A stretch of 64,000 nucleotides of DNA from Haloterrigena alkaliphila (GCF_017352155.2 NZ_CP084320.1:1-64000), one strand, 5' to 3'; numbered from the stretch's first letter, positions 23,573 to 33,195 are shown. Program-made: numbers and translations. Notes: a model not told the origin generated them from the sequence alone.

Positions 23573-24802
23573 TTACTGTTCGAAAGCGTCAGCCAGCCGC
23601 TCGCGCATGAACTCGCGTCGGTACTTCCGTCGTTCGGCTTCCGAGAGATAGTTTTTCAGTACCACAGACGGGTCAGAACTCCCCTGGTCGCCGGCTATCA
23701 CGTCGAGATTATCCAGTAGGTCGTTCATCGCCTGATTGTACGTCGTATACCAGAACCGTCGACCCATTTTCGAGGTCGGCTGCTTGTCCCGCACACGGAT
23801 GTCCGCCCGGTCGGCCAGCCGCTTGAACCAGCGCTGGATAGTCTCGCCGGTGACGTGGCCGCTCTCGGACTGGCGCGACGGGAAGAGGTAGCCATTCCAC
23901 TGGCGATCGCGACCGCCGAGGGCATCAATCCGATCGGCGAGTTCGGGAACACCGTAGATCAGCGCGACCGTTCCCGGGCCGTTCTTTCGTTCTTCGAAGG
24001 CGATGTGTGGGTCATCGTCCTCGAGTACGAACTGGGAAACGTGCAACGACGCGACCTCATTCCGCCGGAGACCCCACGCGCACAACGCGAGGACGAGAAT
24101 CTGTTCGTCGGGGCTCCCGACGGCGTCGTACAGCGTGCTGACCTGCTCGCTCGAGAGCGCAGGATTGTCCTTTTCCGTGTCGCGGTGGTTTCGCCAAATT
24201 TCGCGGTGATCGACGTTCTCGGCCGGGTTGAACGCCGCTCCATGCCGGTTCTTGAGGTGGCGGTAGAACTCCCGAATGTCGCTCAGATACCGGAGTTTCG
24301 AGGCTGGACTCTCGAGTTCGTCGTCGAGTTCGTCGAGGACAGTTTCGACGCGCCGGAGTTCATCGTACTCGTTGGTCGCCTCGAGTACGCGGTCGACCAG
24401 CGCCGCCGTTCCGTGGACGGAGTCGTACAGCCGGACGTAGGTTGCGAGTCGATATCGCTTCGAGTCGACGGTGGTCGGGGCACGTTTGCGTTCGGCGCGT
24501 CGGAGGAGTGACTCGAGAGCCTCGATCGTGGTCTCGTCGTCGATCCCCCACTGGTAGGACTCCTCGGAACTGGGTTCTACGTAGCCGACCGTCTCGAGAA
24601 ACTCGGTCAGCGTCATGCCGTGATGCTCGCGTAACGCGTAGGCAATTCCCGAGTAGCCCGCCTCGGCGACCTCGTCGTAGGTCGGTCGGTCGTCGAGATC
24701 GAGACCGTCCCGTCGGAGGTCAGGTTCGATCCGTGTGTTCCAGAACGTCTGGAGTTCCTCGAGTGACTTGCGCGACCAGTTGATCGTTTCCTGTTGGGTC
24801 AT
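23573..24802 (-). CDS. Tyrosine recombinase/integrase
   Basis: 409-residue recombinase. The N-terminal ~70 residues (PTYDEVAEAGYSGIAYALREHHGMTL…) form a small domain common in haloarchaeal integrases, followed by a SAM-like core-binding part. Catalytic residues: Arg in GLRRNEVASLH near 246, Lys in FEERKNGPG, Arg in KMGRRFWYTTY near 345 (Lys instead of the usual His of HxxR) and the putative Tyr in LKNYLSEAERRKY near 383. It likely catalyses site-specific integration of the island. The ATG at 24802 is chosen over 24892. It is the only likely active recombinase in the window. Confidence 0.82.
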   Translation of the reverse strand: MTQQETINWSRKSLEELQTFWNTRIEPDLRRDGLDLDDRPTYDEVAEAGYSGIAYALREHHGMTLTEFLETVGYVEPSSEESYQWGIDDETTIEALESLLRRAERKRAPTTVDSKRYRLATYVRLYDSVHGTAALVDRVLEATNEYDELRRVETVLDELDDELESPASKLRYLSDIREFYRHLKNRHGAAFNPAENVDHREIWRNHRDTEKDNPALSSEQVSTLYDAVGSPDEQILVLALCAWGLRRNEVASLHVSQFVLEDDDPHIAFEERKNGPGTVALIYGVPELADRIDALGGRDRQWNGYLFPSRQSESGHVTGETIQRWFKRLADRADIRVRDKQPTSKMGRRFWYTTYNQAMNDLLDNLDVIAGDQGSSDPSVVLKNYLSEAERRKYRREFMRERLADAFEQ

Positions 24803-25215
24803 CGTCTCACCCGCTCGAGAAACCCGTTTCCTTCGGGTTGCGGTGATTCTAAGACCGTCATTTTCGTACGTCTCGCCACAACTGACAATCACATAAAACT
24901 ACCGCTAACGAGTGTGTCGTAGGGAGGACACACGAATTTAGCAATATAGCTGCGAGCAGATCCGAAAACTCGATAAATTGCATATTGCTATATAAAATTT
25001 TGACAATATCTCAACACTCGATTCGGGAGTACAGGTAACCGATCGGTCGTCGCGCCGACGTTGGTTGTACGAGCGACCACTTCACCGAACGACGGGCCCA
25101 TACGACATCGTTCCCAGGCGTCCACTGAGAGCTATTCGCACGGATATCTCCGCAGTCGAATACAAAGTGAAATTATAACGAGCTTTCCCTGACCGTCCAG
25201 TTCGCCGACGTACAG
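24803..25215. other. Gap with nested inverted repeats upstream of the integrase
   Basis: No gene. It contains GTGTGTC/GACACAC (24912-24918 and 24927-24933) and TAGCAATAT/ATATTGCTA (24939-24947 and 24982-24990), followed by TATAAAATTTT. The sequence from 24935 to 25020 is markedly AT-rich. These could be integrase operator, arm sites or an attachment site. The rightmost part carries the promoter of the GDPD gene. Confidence 0.45.
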
Positions 25216-26289
25216 ATGTCCGAGACGAACGACGAGACGAGACGTACCGGCCACCCAGACACGTCAGGCTCCGCGCTCCGCCGACGGGCGTTCATCGGCA
25301 CGGCGGGCACGGTGGCGACCGGTGTGGTCGGCGCTGCGAGCGCCGATACCGGTCGCGGAACAGGCGGCGGTTCGGGCGACGAGTCCGAACGAGATCCCGC
25401 TCAGTCGGCCGAACGCGGATCGGCCGATCGTAACGGCGATCCGGAACTGATCGCGCACCGGGGGTTCGCCGGACTGTACCCCGAAAACACCGTCGGCGCC
25501 GTCGAAGCGTCGGCCCGCGGCGGCCGGTCGTCGTATGCGCCGTCACGGGGCGCCGACATGATCGAAATCGACGTCGTCCCCACGGCCGAGGGCGACGTCG
25601 TCGTCTTCCACGACGACCGACTTGCCGAGCGCGACGACGGCGAGCGCGGACTCACCGACACCGAGGGCGTCGTCTGGGAGACGGACACCGCGACCGTCAC
25701 GAGCGCCGAGGTCCTCGAGAGCGGCGAGACCGTTCCCCGATTGCGGGAGACGCTCGAGGCGATTCCCCCGAGCGTCGGCGTCAACGTCGAACTGAAGAAC
25801 CCGGGTTCGTTCGACGTCCGGTTCGCCGAATCGCTGCCCAGCGATGAGCTCGAGGGACAGAAAGAGCTCTGGCGACCGTTCGTCACGGCGGTGCTCGACG
25901 TCGTCGACGACTTCGGCCACGAGTTCCTCTTCTCGTCGTTCTACGAGGCGGCGCTGGCGACGACCCGCGAAGCCGCCGAGTATCCGATCGCACCGTTGCT
26001 GTGGAACGCCGTGGCGGACGGCGTCGAAATCGCCCGCCGCTACGAAGCCGAGGCGGTCCACCCGCCCTACCACATGATCCGCGGGACGCCGTTCTACGCC
26101 GACCAGCACTACGAGGCGGACGCCGGCTGGGAGGAGCTCGATCTCCTCGCGGTCGCCCACGAGGAAGGCCGGGACGTGAACGTCTTCACCCTCGAGACGT
26201 GGTACCAGGCCGAACGGCTCGCGGCCGCCGGCGTGGACGGACTCATCAGCGATCACGCCGACGTGCTCCGGTTCGGCGCGATGCGCTGA
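25216..26289 (+). CDS. Glycerophosphodiester phosphodiesterase family, Tat-exported
   Basis: 357-residue secreted enzyme. The N-terminus has a twin-arginine signal (LRRRAFIGTAGTVATGVVG, cleavage near AASA, residue ~43). The catalytic domain shows LIAHRGFAGLYPENTVGAVE (His of HRG), IEIDVVPTAEGDVVVFHDD (Glu, Asp and second His), and VNVELKN. GDPD enzymes split glycerophosphodiesters, here perhaps lipid head-group products outside the cell. An insertion GRSSYAPSRGAD sits where the first helix normally ends. It is followed by a T-run terminator near 26338. Confidence 0.9.
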   Translation: MSETNDETRRTGHPDTSGSALRRRAFIGTAGTVATGVVGAASADTGRGTGGGSGDESERDPAQSAERGSADRNGDPELIAHRGFAGLYPENTVGAVEASARGGRSSYAPSRGADMIEIDVVPTAEGDVVVFHDDRLAERDDGERGLTDTEGVVWETDTATVTSAEVLESGETVPRLRETLEAIPPSVGVNVELKNPGSFDVRFAESLPSDELEGQKELWRPFVTAVLDVVDDFGHEFLFSSFYEAALATTREAAEYPIAPLLWNAVADGVEIARRYEAEAVHPPYHMIRGTPFYADQHYEADAGWEELDLLAVAHEEGRDVNVFTLETWYQAERLAAAGVDGLISDHADVLRFGAMR

Positions 26290-26334
26290 CCGCGCCGCGT
26301 CGACCCGATCCCTCGAGCCGACCGAGCGAATCGG

Positions 26335-26348
26335 AGCGATTTTTTCGC
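26335..26348 (+). terminator. T-run terminator after GDPD gene
   Basis: GCGATTTTTTCGC about 50 bp after the GDPD stop; an oligo-T tract of the type that ends archaeal transcripts. Confidence 0.45.
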
Positions 26349-26402
26349 AACTGTGGGACCGAAACACAGATTTAGGATGGGAGAGCAGTATTGGACGAGT
26401 AG

Positions 26403-26543
26403 ATGATCCGCGGCGTCGATTCCACTGCGCGTTCTCGTCTCGGCAGCCGCGACCGACCAGCAGGTGACGATAGCCGGCCCGCCGGGCCCGCTCGTGACGC
26501 CGGTTCCGGGGTCGACGGCCACGGCCGGGTGATCGAGCCGTGA
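26403..26543 (+). CDS. Short upstream reading frame coupled to integrase-like gene
   Basis: 46-codon frame starting MIRGVDSTARSRL whose TGA stop overlaps the GTG start at 26540. A TATA-like TTTAGGATG at 26371-26379 lies ~25-30 bp before its ATG, as expected for a leaderless start. If used, it would deliver ribosomes to the integrase-like gene. The composition (Arg, Gly, Asp, Ser) gives no clear fold; coding status is uncertain. Confidence 0.3.
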   Translation: MIRGVDSTARSRLGSRDRPAGDDSRPAGPARDAGSGVDGHGRVIEP

Positions 26544-27679
26544 GCGACGCCGACGTCGCCGTCGTCGACGCGGTCGACGCCTACCTCCACCGGAAAGCCG
26601 TCGGCGACCCCGACGGGCCGGGCGCGGGCACGTACGCCTCGAACGCCGAATCGATCCTGCGACGGTGGGCCGACTGGCTCGAGGCCGAACACGGCATCCG
26701 ATCGCTGTTCGCACTCGAGGTCGCCCACATGCGAGCCTACGCCGACGAGTTGCGCGCCCGGGCCGACCGCGGCGAGTACACCGCCTCGACCGCGGGGACC
26801 TACTACGCGGTCGTACGGGCCTTTCTCTCGTGGTGCGTCCACGGCGGCATCCTGGAGTCGAACCCGGCCGCGACCGACGAGGCCGAGGGCGCGCTTCCGA
26901 GCGCGGAGGACCGTCCGGACAGCGAGTACTGGACGGCCGACCAGCGGTGCCGTCTCGAGACGTACGTCCGCGAGAACGCCGTCGACGCCGCGACGGGGAC
27001 GGCTAGCCGCGACGAGCGACGCAACCGGTTGCGCGAGTACGCGATGGTCGCGCTGCTGGCCCACTCCGGCGTCCGGGGGGCCGAACTGTTCAGCGTGCCC
27101 GACGACGAGCGCCGGACGGGCGCGACGTGGGAGGACGTCGACTTCTACACGGGGACGATCCGGGTGCTGGGGAAGTCCCAGCGCCTGGAGGACGTGCCGC
27201 TGCCGGCGCCGGCCCGGACGCCGCTGCGCCGCTACCGGGTCGCCCTCGATCCCCCCTCGAACGACTGGCCGCTGTTCCCGACCCGCCACGCCCCCTCGAT
27301 CGCTCGCCGGGTCAGGGAGGTGCTGGCCGAACGCGGCCACGACGAGGCCCGAATCGAGTCGCTCCTCGAGGACCACACGGCGAGCGAACTCGCCCGCGAG
27401 CGGGCGATCGCCCCGCCGGCGATCACGACCGAAGGCGCTCGTTCGGTGCTCAAACGGCTCTGCAGGGAGGCCGACGTCGACGTCGACGGCGACTACCTGA
27501 CGCCCAGAGGCGTCCGCGGCGACGGCGACGAGAGAGACGGCTACCGCCGCGAGGCGACGGACGCCAAGCCCGCGCTGCGCGCGTCCGTGCTCGAGCAGGC
27601 CATCGCCGTGCCGGAAGACCGGCCGGTCGTGATCGACGTCGACTCGAGCGGCCCCGACGAGCGGTCGGAGGACGACTGA
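26540..27679 (+). CDS. Integrase-like protein with degraded catalytic site
   Basis: 379-residue tyrosine-recombinase homologue of XerA-like architecture: SAM-like N-domain (YASNAESILRRWADWLEAEH) and catalytic domain with Arg in SGVRGAELF near 177 and Lys in LGKSQRLEDVPL near 211. The C-terminal catalytic block is altered: LTPRGVRGDGDERDGYRRE stands where related proteins have PHGGRRGLG, the second His position reads ALRASVLEQ, and no nucleophilic Tyr follows. Start is GTG. The frame is intact and GC-rich, so the protein is likely kept for a non-recombinase role, perhaps DNA binding. Confidence 0.75.
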   Translation: MSDADVAVVDAVDAYLHRKAVGDPDGPGAGTYASNAESILRRWADWLEAEHGIRSLFALEVAHMRAYADELRARADRGEYTASTAGTYYAVVRAFLSWCVHGGILESNPAATDEAEGALPSAEDRPDSEYWTADQRCRLETYVRENAVDAATGTASRDERRNRLREYAMVALLAHSGVRGAELFSVPDDERRTGATWEDVDFYTGTIRVLGKSQRLEDVPLPAPARTPLRRYRVALDPPSNDWPLFPTRHAPSIARRVREVLAERGHDEARIESLLEDHTASELARERAIAPPAITTEGARSVLKRLCREADVDVDGDYLTPRGVRGDGDERDGYRREATDAKPALRASVLEQAIAVPEDRPVVIDVDSSGPDERSEDD

Positions 27680-27695
27680 CGAGCGGGCCCCGGCG

Positions 27696-29552
27696 TCAGC
27701 CGAGGAGTAACCAGAGGATCACCGTGAGCACGATCGTGAGCAACAGGACGGTGGTGCCGATGCCCGTCCGGAGGTGGATCGTCGACGGGCGACCGCCGTC
27801 CGCGGGGCGTCGGTCCTCGACGTCGACCATGGGAAGCCGGCGAGCGGCCGCGTCGACGGCCAGCACGGGATTGTTGCCGATCCAGTAGCAGCGCGTGACC
27901 AGACCGACCGCGGCCGCGTCGACGAGCCGGTAGAGTTCGGTCGTCGCGAGCATCGACCACCGACCCAGGTAGTAGCCCGCCGGGAAGACGACCCGCGCCG
28001 GATCGCCCAGATCGAGCTTCGAGAGCGGTTTGCGGACGACGGCGAAGGTGACGACGCCGACCGCCGTCAGGATCCCCGCCGTCTCGAGGTGGCTCCGGCT
28101 GTAGGGGTGGAGTTCGCTCTCCCCGCCGCCGGGGTAGGCGAACTCGAAGTGGCCGCCGTTGTTGGCGACCGTCGGCGCGAGGTCGGCCAGCCCCTGCCAC
28201 CAGACCCCGAAGAGGAGACAGGCTCCGCCCAGTCCGAGCATCGCGACCGTCTGACCGGGTCTGGCGTCAGGGACCGAAATGTCGCTCTCGCCGTGGAGGA
28301 AGACGTAGTAGCCGAGTTTGATAAAGGAGAGCAGGGTGCCGATCGCACCGAGCCAGAGCAGGTAGTACAGCGCCTGGTACTCCGGCTGGCCGTAGTAGTG
28401 GGGGTTAGCCGCGTCGAAGACCATCCCCTTGCTGATGTAGCCGTTGAAGGGCGGGATCGCGGTGATCGAGAGCGCGCCGAGCGCGAATCCGATCGCCGTC
28501 AGGGGCATCTCGCGCCAGAGCCCGCCCAGCTTGTAGAGGTCCTCCTCGCCCGTCCGGAAGATGACGACGCCGACGGCCATGAACAGCAGGCTCTTGAACA
28601 GGATGTTGTTGAACAGGTGCCCCATCGCGCCGGCGGTCGCGATCTCGGAGGTCGCCGCGCTCGCGCCGATTCCGATTCCGGCGACGATGTACCCCAGCTG
28701 GGCCTGGATGTGGTAGGAGAGCAGCGCCCGCATGTCGTGTTGCAACAGGGCGAACGTCGCGCCGTAGACGGCCATCACGCCGCCCATGTAGGCGATGTAG
28801 ATCGCGAGGTCGCTCTGCGCGTCGATGGGGAACGCCCGGTAGAGGACGAACGCGCTCGTCTTCGTCGTGTAGACCGAGAGGAACACCGACGCCGCGAAGT
28901 GCGGGCGGGGGTAGGTGTCGGGCAGCCACGTGTGGAGTCCGACGAAACCGACGTTGACACCCATCCCCAGCACCGCGAGCATCGCGGGGAGTCCGGCGGC
29001 GATCCCGCTCCCGTCGTAGACGAACGTCCCGGCCTCGACGTAGTGGGCGGCGACGGCCAGCAGCACGATCACGCCGCCGGTGCCGTGGAAGAGCGCGTAG
29101 CGGAAGCCGGCCCGGACGGCGTCGCCGCCGTAGTGCCAGACGACCAGGGTGCTCGTGATCGCCATCAGCTCCCACATGAAGACGAGGACGAGCCAGTCGC
29201 CCGCGAAGGCCGCCCCCAGCGAGGAGGCGACGTAGGTCAGCGCGATGGCGACCAGTTCGCGGCTCGCCCCGCTCGAGTAGGCGTAAATCACGGAACAGAT
29301 CCCGAGGAAGCCGAGGCCGACGCCGATCATCTGCGAGAAGCCGTCGACGTAGAAGGGGACGACCTCGAACCCGAGGAAGGTGCCGGCGAGGTACTGCCCC
29401 TCCGGCGCGACCAGCGAGAGCGCCAGCACGGCCGCTAGGCTCAGCGCGCCGACAGTGAAGCCGACGATCCGCGGGAGCACGAGCACGAGCAGCCCCGCCG
29501 CGAAGACCAGAAGCGGCGGGTAGGCCCCCGTCAAGAGGTCGGACGAGATCAT
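27696..29552 (-). CDS. Mrp antiporter, MrpD/NuoL-like proton-conducting subunit (third)
   Basis: 618-residue membrane protein with ~14 transmembrane helices and the NuoL/M/N-type core (VFMWELMAITSTLVVWHY, HDMRALLSYHIQAQLGYI, AMGHLFNNILFKSLLFM). The first block contains the Glu of MWEL and the later one the Lys/His residues used in proton transfer. It ends with an extra C-terminal helix after a cytoplasmic loop. ATG at 29552 overlaps the upstream gene stop (ATGA). It is the last gene of the antiporter operon. Confidence 0.9.
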   Translation of the reverse strand: MISSDLLTGAYPPLLVFAAGLLVLVLPRIVGFTVGALSLAAVLALSLVAPEGQYLAGTFLGFEVVPFYVDGFSQMIGVGLGFLGICSVIYAYSSGASRELVAIALTYVASSLGAAFAGDWLVLVFMWELMAITSTLVVWHYGGDAVRAGFRYALFHGTGGVIVLLAVAAHYVEAGTFVYDGSGIAAGLPAMLAVLGMGVNVGFVGLHTWLPDTYPRPHFAASVFLSVYTTKTSAFVLYRAFPIDAQSDLAIYIAYMGGVMAVYGATFALLQHDMRALLSYHIQAQLGYIVAGIGIGASAATSEIATAGAMGHLFNNILFKSLLFMAVGVVIFRTGEEDLYKLGGLWREMPLTAIGFALGALSITAIPPFNGYISKGMVFDAANPHYYGQPEYQALYYLLWLGAIGTLLSFIKLGYYVFLHGESDISVPDARPGQTVAMLGLGGACLLFGVWWQGLADLAPTVANNGGHFEFAYPGGGESELHPYSRSHLETAGILTAVGVVTFAVVRKPLSKLDLGDPARVVFPAGYYLGRWSMLATTELYRLVDAAAVGLVTRCYWIGNNPVLAVDAAARRLPMVDVEDRRPADGGRPSTIHLRTGIGTTVLLLTIVLTVILWLLLG

Positions 29553-31522
29553 TCGCCGACCACCTCCAGGGCCTCCTCGAGGGAGAGTCCCCGCAGTTGC
29601 TCGAACGACTCGACGCCGAAGACGCCCTCGACGATGCGGGTCGCGAGCTCGAGGAAGACGGCGTAGTCGGGGCCGACGCCGAGGACGACGGCGCCGGTCG
29701 CGATGACGGCGATCGGCGCCAGCATGAGCCACGTGCTCTCGCCGAACGGCGAGTGACGCTCCCAGCCGTCGGCCGGCGGCCCGCCGGTGAGGTGGTCGTC
29801 GTGGTCGCCGTGGTGGTCGACGGCGCTGACGTGGTCGTCCTGCGGGACATCGGCGTCGCTCGGGTACTGGTCGACGGCGTACTCGTAGTCCTCGTTGGCT
29901 TCGTCGCCGCCGTCCGCGTCCACGTCACTCGTCTCCGCCGGAGCCGAGTTCGATTCCGCGGGGTCCGATTCCGACTCGGATTCCGATCCAGAGCGATCGG
30001 CCGAAGAGGAGCCGCCGTCCGTGGCCGCGCGTTCCCGCTGGCTCTGGGCGGTCGTGCCGTAGGACTCGAAGATCCCGCCGCGGGGGAACTCGAGGACCGG
30101 TTTCGCGCCGTGACGGTTCTCGCTCTCGAAGAAGGCGGTGTAGACGACCGGCCAGAAGTAGGCGATGTTGAGCACGCCCGAAAGGAGCAGCGCCCCGGCG
30201 AAGATCCAGTACTCGCCGCCCATGTAGCCGGAGCCGATCAGCATGTAGAACTTGCTGACGAAGCCGGCGATCGGCGGCAGCCCGGCCATCCCGGCCGCGC
30301 CGATCGTGAACGCGGACAGCGTCAGCGGCATCCGCTTCCCGATGCCGGCCATGTCGCTGATGTAGTCGGTGTGGGTCTCGACGTGGATCGCCCCCGCGCA
30401 GAAGAACAGGGTGAGCTTCGCGAACGCGTGGGCGGGGATGTGAAAGAGCGCGCCGAGCATCGCGTAGGGGTGGAGCATCGAGAGCCCGAGCACGATGTAC
30501 GACAGCTGTGCCGTCGTCGAGTACGCGAGGCGGCGCTTGAGGTGGTCCTTGCGCATCGCGATGATGCTCGCCGCGGTCAGCGTGAACGCCGCGACGATGG
30601 CGACGGGAATGTTGAGGCCGACCTCGCCGATTCCGGGCACCTCGAGAGGGAGGTCGCGGATCAGGCCGGGGCCGTAGACGTCGAGGATGACCCGCGCGAC
30701 GCCGAACGCGCCGGACTTGACGACCGCGACGGCGTGGAGCAGTCCGGAGACGGGCGTCGGCGCGACCATCGCGTCCGCGAGCCACGAGTGCAGGGGCATC
30801 AGCGCGGCCTTGACGCCGAAGCCGGCGATCAGCAGGAAGAAGGCCGCCTGCGCGAAGCCGGGTTCGGCCTGCGCGGCCGTCGCGAGCGCCTCCATCCCGC
30901 CCGTCTCGAAGGCCACCGTCGCGCCGCCCTCGACGGACGCGGTGAGCCAGTAGACCATGACGGTGCCCGCGAGCAGGAAGACCCCGCCGCCGAAGAACGT
31001 GTAGGTGAGGTACTTCCGGCCCGCGATACGCGCCTCGCTGTCCTCGTTGTGCGCGACCAGCGGGTAGGTGACCAGCGACAGCAACTCGTAGAAGATGAAG
31101 ATCGTCACCAGGTTCGCGGCGAAGGCGATTCCCACGGCGGCCGAGAGGCTCGCCGCGAACGAGGCGAAGAATCGCGTCTGGGCGTGCTCGTCGAGGCCGC
31201 GCATGTAGCCGGCCGCGTAGAAGGACGTGAAGATCCAGAGGAAACTCGCCAGCAGCGCGAAGAAGATCCCCAGCGGATCGGCCCGCAGGGCGAAGTCGAC
31301 GCCCGGGAGGAACTGAACGCCGAGGGCTTCCTCTAAGCTCCACGTGTAGACGGTGCCCGACAGCACCGCGGGGAGCATGCTGGCGACGATGCCGAACTTC
31401 CCGAGGGCGGCCAGCACGGACCATCCCTCGCGGACGTTCGGCCGGCGATGCGACGCGATAATCAGGACGATCGCGACCGCCGAGACCAACACGGCGGCGA
31501 GCGGTCGTACGTCTGCAACCAT
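29549..31522 (-). CDS. Mrp antiporter, MrpA/MrpD-like subunit (second)
   Basis: 657-residue proton-conducting subunit. Core signatures: IFIFYELLSLVTYPLVAH (Glu in the first half-channel), FGVKAALMPLHSWLADAM and LAYSTTAQLSYIVLGL. An acidic, disordered cytoplasmic loop of ~120 residues (Ser/Glu/Asp-rich, with a His/Asp run HHGDHDDH) sits between the last core helices and the terminal helix. The stop overlaps the start of the next subunit, and the ATG overlaps the stop of the preceding one by one base (TGATG). Confidence 0.9.
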   Translation of the reverse strand: MVADVRPLAAVLVSAVAIVLIIASHRRPNVREGWSVLAALGKFGIVASMLPAVLSGTVYTWSLEEALGVQFLPGVDFALRADPLGIFFALLASFLWIFTSFYAAGYMRGLDEHAQTRFFASFAASLSAAVGIAFAANLVTIFIFYELLSLVTYPLVAHNEDSEARIAGRKYLTYTFFGGGVFLLAGTVMVYWLTASVEGGATVAFETGGMEALATAAQAEPGFAQAAFFLLIAGFGVKAALMPLHSWLADAMVAPTPVSGLLHAVAVVKSGAFGVARVILDVYGPGLIRDLPLEVPGIGEVGLNIPVAIVAAFTLTAASIIAMRKDHLKRRLAYSTTAQLSYIVLGLSMLHPYAMLGALFHIPAHAFAKLTLFFCAGAIHVETHTDYISDMAGIGKRMPLTLSAFTIGAAGMAGLPPIAGFVSKFYMLIGSGYMGGEYWIFAGALLLSGVLNIAYFWPVVYTAFFESENRHGAKPVLEFPRGGIFESYGTTAQSQRERAATDGGSSSADRSGSESESESDPAESNSAPAETSDVDADGGDEANEDYEYAVDQYPSDADVPQDDHVSAVDHHGDHDDHLTGGPPADGWERHSPFGESTWLMLAPIAVIATGAVVLGVGPDYAVFLELATRIVEGVFGVESFEQLRGLSLEEALEVVGE

Positions 31523-33195
31523 CAGTTGAACACCTCCGTGAGGAACGGCTCGAGAACGTCGGCGAACGCGCCGCCCGCGAAGCCGAGCGCGACGGCGATC
31601 ACGGCCGCGAGAACGACCGTCGCGACCATGCCGAACGAGACCGGATCGGACGACCGCCCCCCGGTGCCGTCGCGACCGGGACCGCCGGAGGGGTCGTACG
31701 AGACGCCGGCTGCGAGCGGGGTCTCGATCGCGCCGTCGTCGGGTTCGTCGTCGGCCGCCGCGTCGACGGAATCGTCCCCGTCTGCGTCTGCGTCACCGTT
31801 ACCGTCACCGCCGTCGGTCGCGACCGCTCCCGGCCCGTGTCCGTGACCCGTCTCGAGTTCCGGGGCGGGCGTGAAGTACATCTTCTCGAGCAGGCGGGCG
31901 GTGTAGGCGAGGGTGAGCATCGTACTGAGGAAGATCACTGCTGCGACGGGCCACAGTTGCGCTTCGACGGCGCCGAGGGCGATGTACCACTTGCCGACGA
32001 AGCCGACGCCCGGCGGGACGCCGACCAGCACGAGGAGCAGGACGGCCATCGACGCGGCGAGGACAGGGCGGCGCTTCGCGAGGCCGGCGTACTCGTCGAC
32101 CGTGCGAGCCCCGTAGCCGACGGCGATGGCGCCGACCGCGAGGAAGAGTCCGGCCTTGAGCAGGCCGTGGCCGACGAGGTGGACGGCGGCGCCGACCAGC
32201 GCCGTCTCCGTGGCGTCGTGAATGACGACGCCGTAGGCGGCGACGATCAGCCCGAACTGGGAGACCGACGAGTACGCGAGCATCCGCTTGACGTCGCGCT
32301 GGACGACCGCGAGCGTGGTTCCGGCGAGCACGCTCACGCAGCCGACGGCGACGACGATTTCCGAGGCGTAGGGCATCGAGACGAGGTAGTCGACGCCGAA
32401 GACGGTGACCAGGATCCGGCCGAACGCGTAGGCCGAGGCGGACGAGACCAGCGCCGCGATCAGCGGCGTGGCGCCGTCGGGCGCCTGCTGGTAGGCGTCG
32501 GGCTGCCAGGTGTGGAGGGGCCACTGGGCAACCTTGAGCGCGAAGCCGACGAAGACGAAGGCGAACGCAGCCCGGATCAGGGGCTGGGCCTCGGCCTCCG
32601 GAATCGCCGCGGCGAGTTCGATCATGTTGAGCGTCCCCGTCGCCATGAAGAGGAAGCCGACGCCGATCAGGTACATCGAGGCGGCGACGGTCCCAAGAAT
32701 GAGGTACTTCAGGCCGGCGACCGCCGACTCGGGGCCGTCGCCGCTCGAGACCAGCGCGTAGGTGGCGAGACTCGAGATCTCGAGGAAGACGAACAGGTTG
32801 AAGACGTCGCCGGTCAGCGAGATGCCGATCAGGCCGCCGGTCAGCAGCAGGTAGGCGCTGTAGAACGTGTTCCCGCGCGGGCCCGCGAGGCGCGTGTACG
32901 CGAGGACGCCCGCGGCGACGGCGGTCACGAGGACGACGATCGGCACCGAGAACCCGTCGGCGACGAGTTCGATCCCGTACTCGCGGGGGTAGTTCCCGAG
33001 CCGGTGAATTACCGGTCCGCCCTCGGTGAAGACGGCGCTCGCGAGGGAGACGGCCCCGGCGAAGATGCCGGTGGTCGTGATCGCGGCGACGGGCCAGCCC
33101 GCGCGCTCGTAGCGCAGGCCGAGCGCGACCGGGAGCACCGAGGCGAGGATGGGCGCGACGATCAACAGGGGGAGGAGCAGGTCGACGCTACTCAT
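31522..33195 (-). CDS. mnhD: Mrp antiporter, MrpD-like subunit (first)
   Basis: 557-residue proton-conducting subunit with ~14 helices. Core motifs: FNLFVFLEISSLATYALVS, ALKVAQWPLHTWQPDAY, MLAYSSVSQFGLIVAAYG. A long Asp/Gly-rich loop precedes the last helix (AVIAVALGFAGGAFADVL). ATG at 33195 (MSSVDLLLPLL) is used; a GTG two codons upstream is possible. The ATG overlaps the mnhC stop (ATGAGTAG). Confidence 0.9.
   Translation of the reverse strand: MSSVDLLLPLLIVAPILASVLPVALGLRYERAGWPVAAITTTGIFAGAVSLASAVFTEGGPVIHRLGNYPREYGIELVADGFSVPIVVLVTAVAAGVLAYTRLAGPRGNTFYSAYLLLTGGLIGISLTGDVFNLFVFLEISSLATYALVSSGDGPESAVAGLKYLILGTVAASMYLIGVGFLFMATGTLNMIELAAAIPEAEAQPLIRAAFAFVFVGFALKVAQWPLHTWQPDAYQQAPDGATPLIAALVSSASAYAFGRILVTVFGVDYLVSMPYASEIVVAVGCVSVLAGTTLAVVQRDVKRMLAYSSVSQFGLIVAAYGVVIHDATETALVGAAVHLVGHGLLKAGLFLAVGAIAVGYGARTVDEYAGLAKRRPVLAASMAVLLLVLVGVPPGVGFVGKWYIALGAVEAQLWPVAAVIFLSTMLTLAYTARLLEKMYFTPAPELETGHGHGPGAVATDGGDGNGDADADGDDSVDAAADDEPDDGAIETPLAAGVSYDPSGGPGRDGTGGRSSDPVSFGMVATVVLAAVIAVALGFAGGAFADVLEPFLTEVFN

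Noticed and set aside
27774-31336. Long plus-strand frames opposite the Mrp operon (554 and 579 codons)
   Set aside because: Antisense shadows rich in Arg, Glu and Gly; the minus strand encodes unmistakable multi-helix antiporter subunits.
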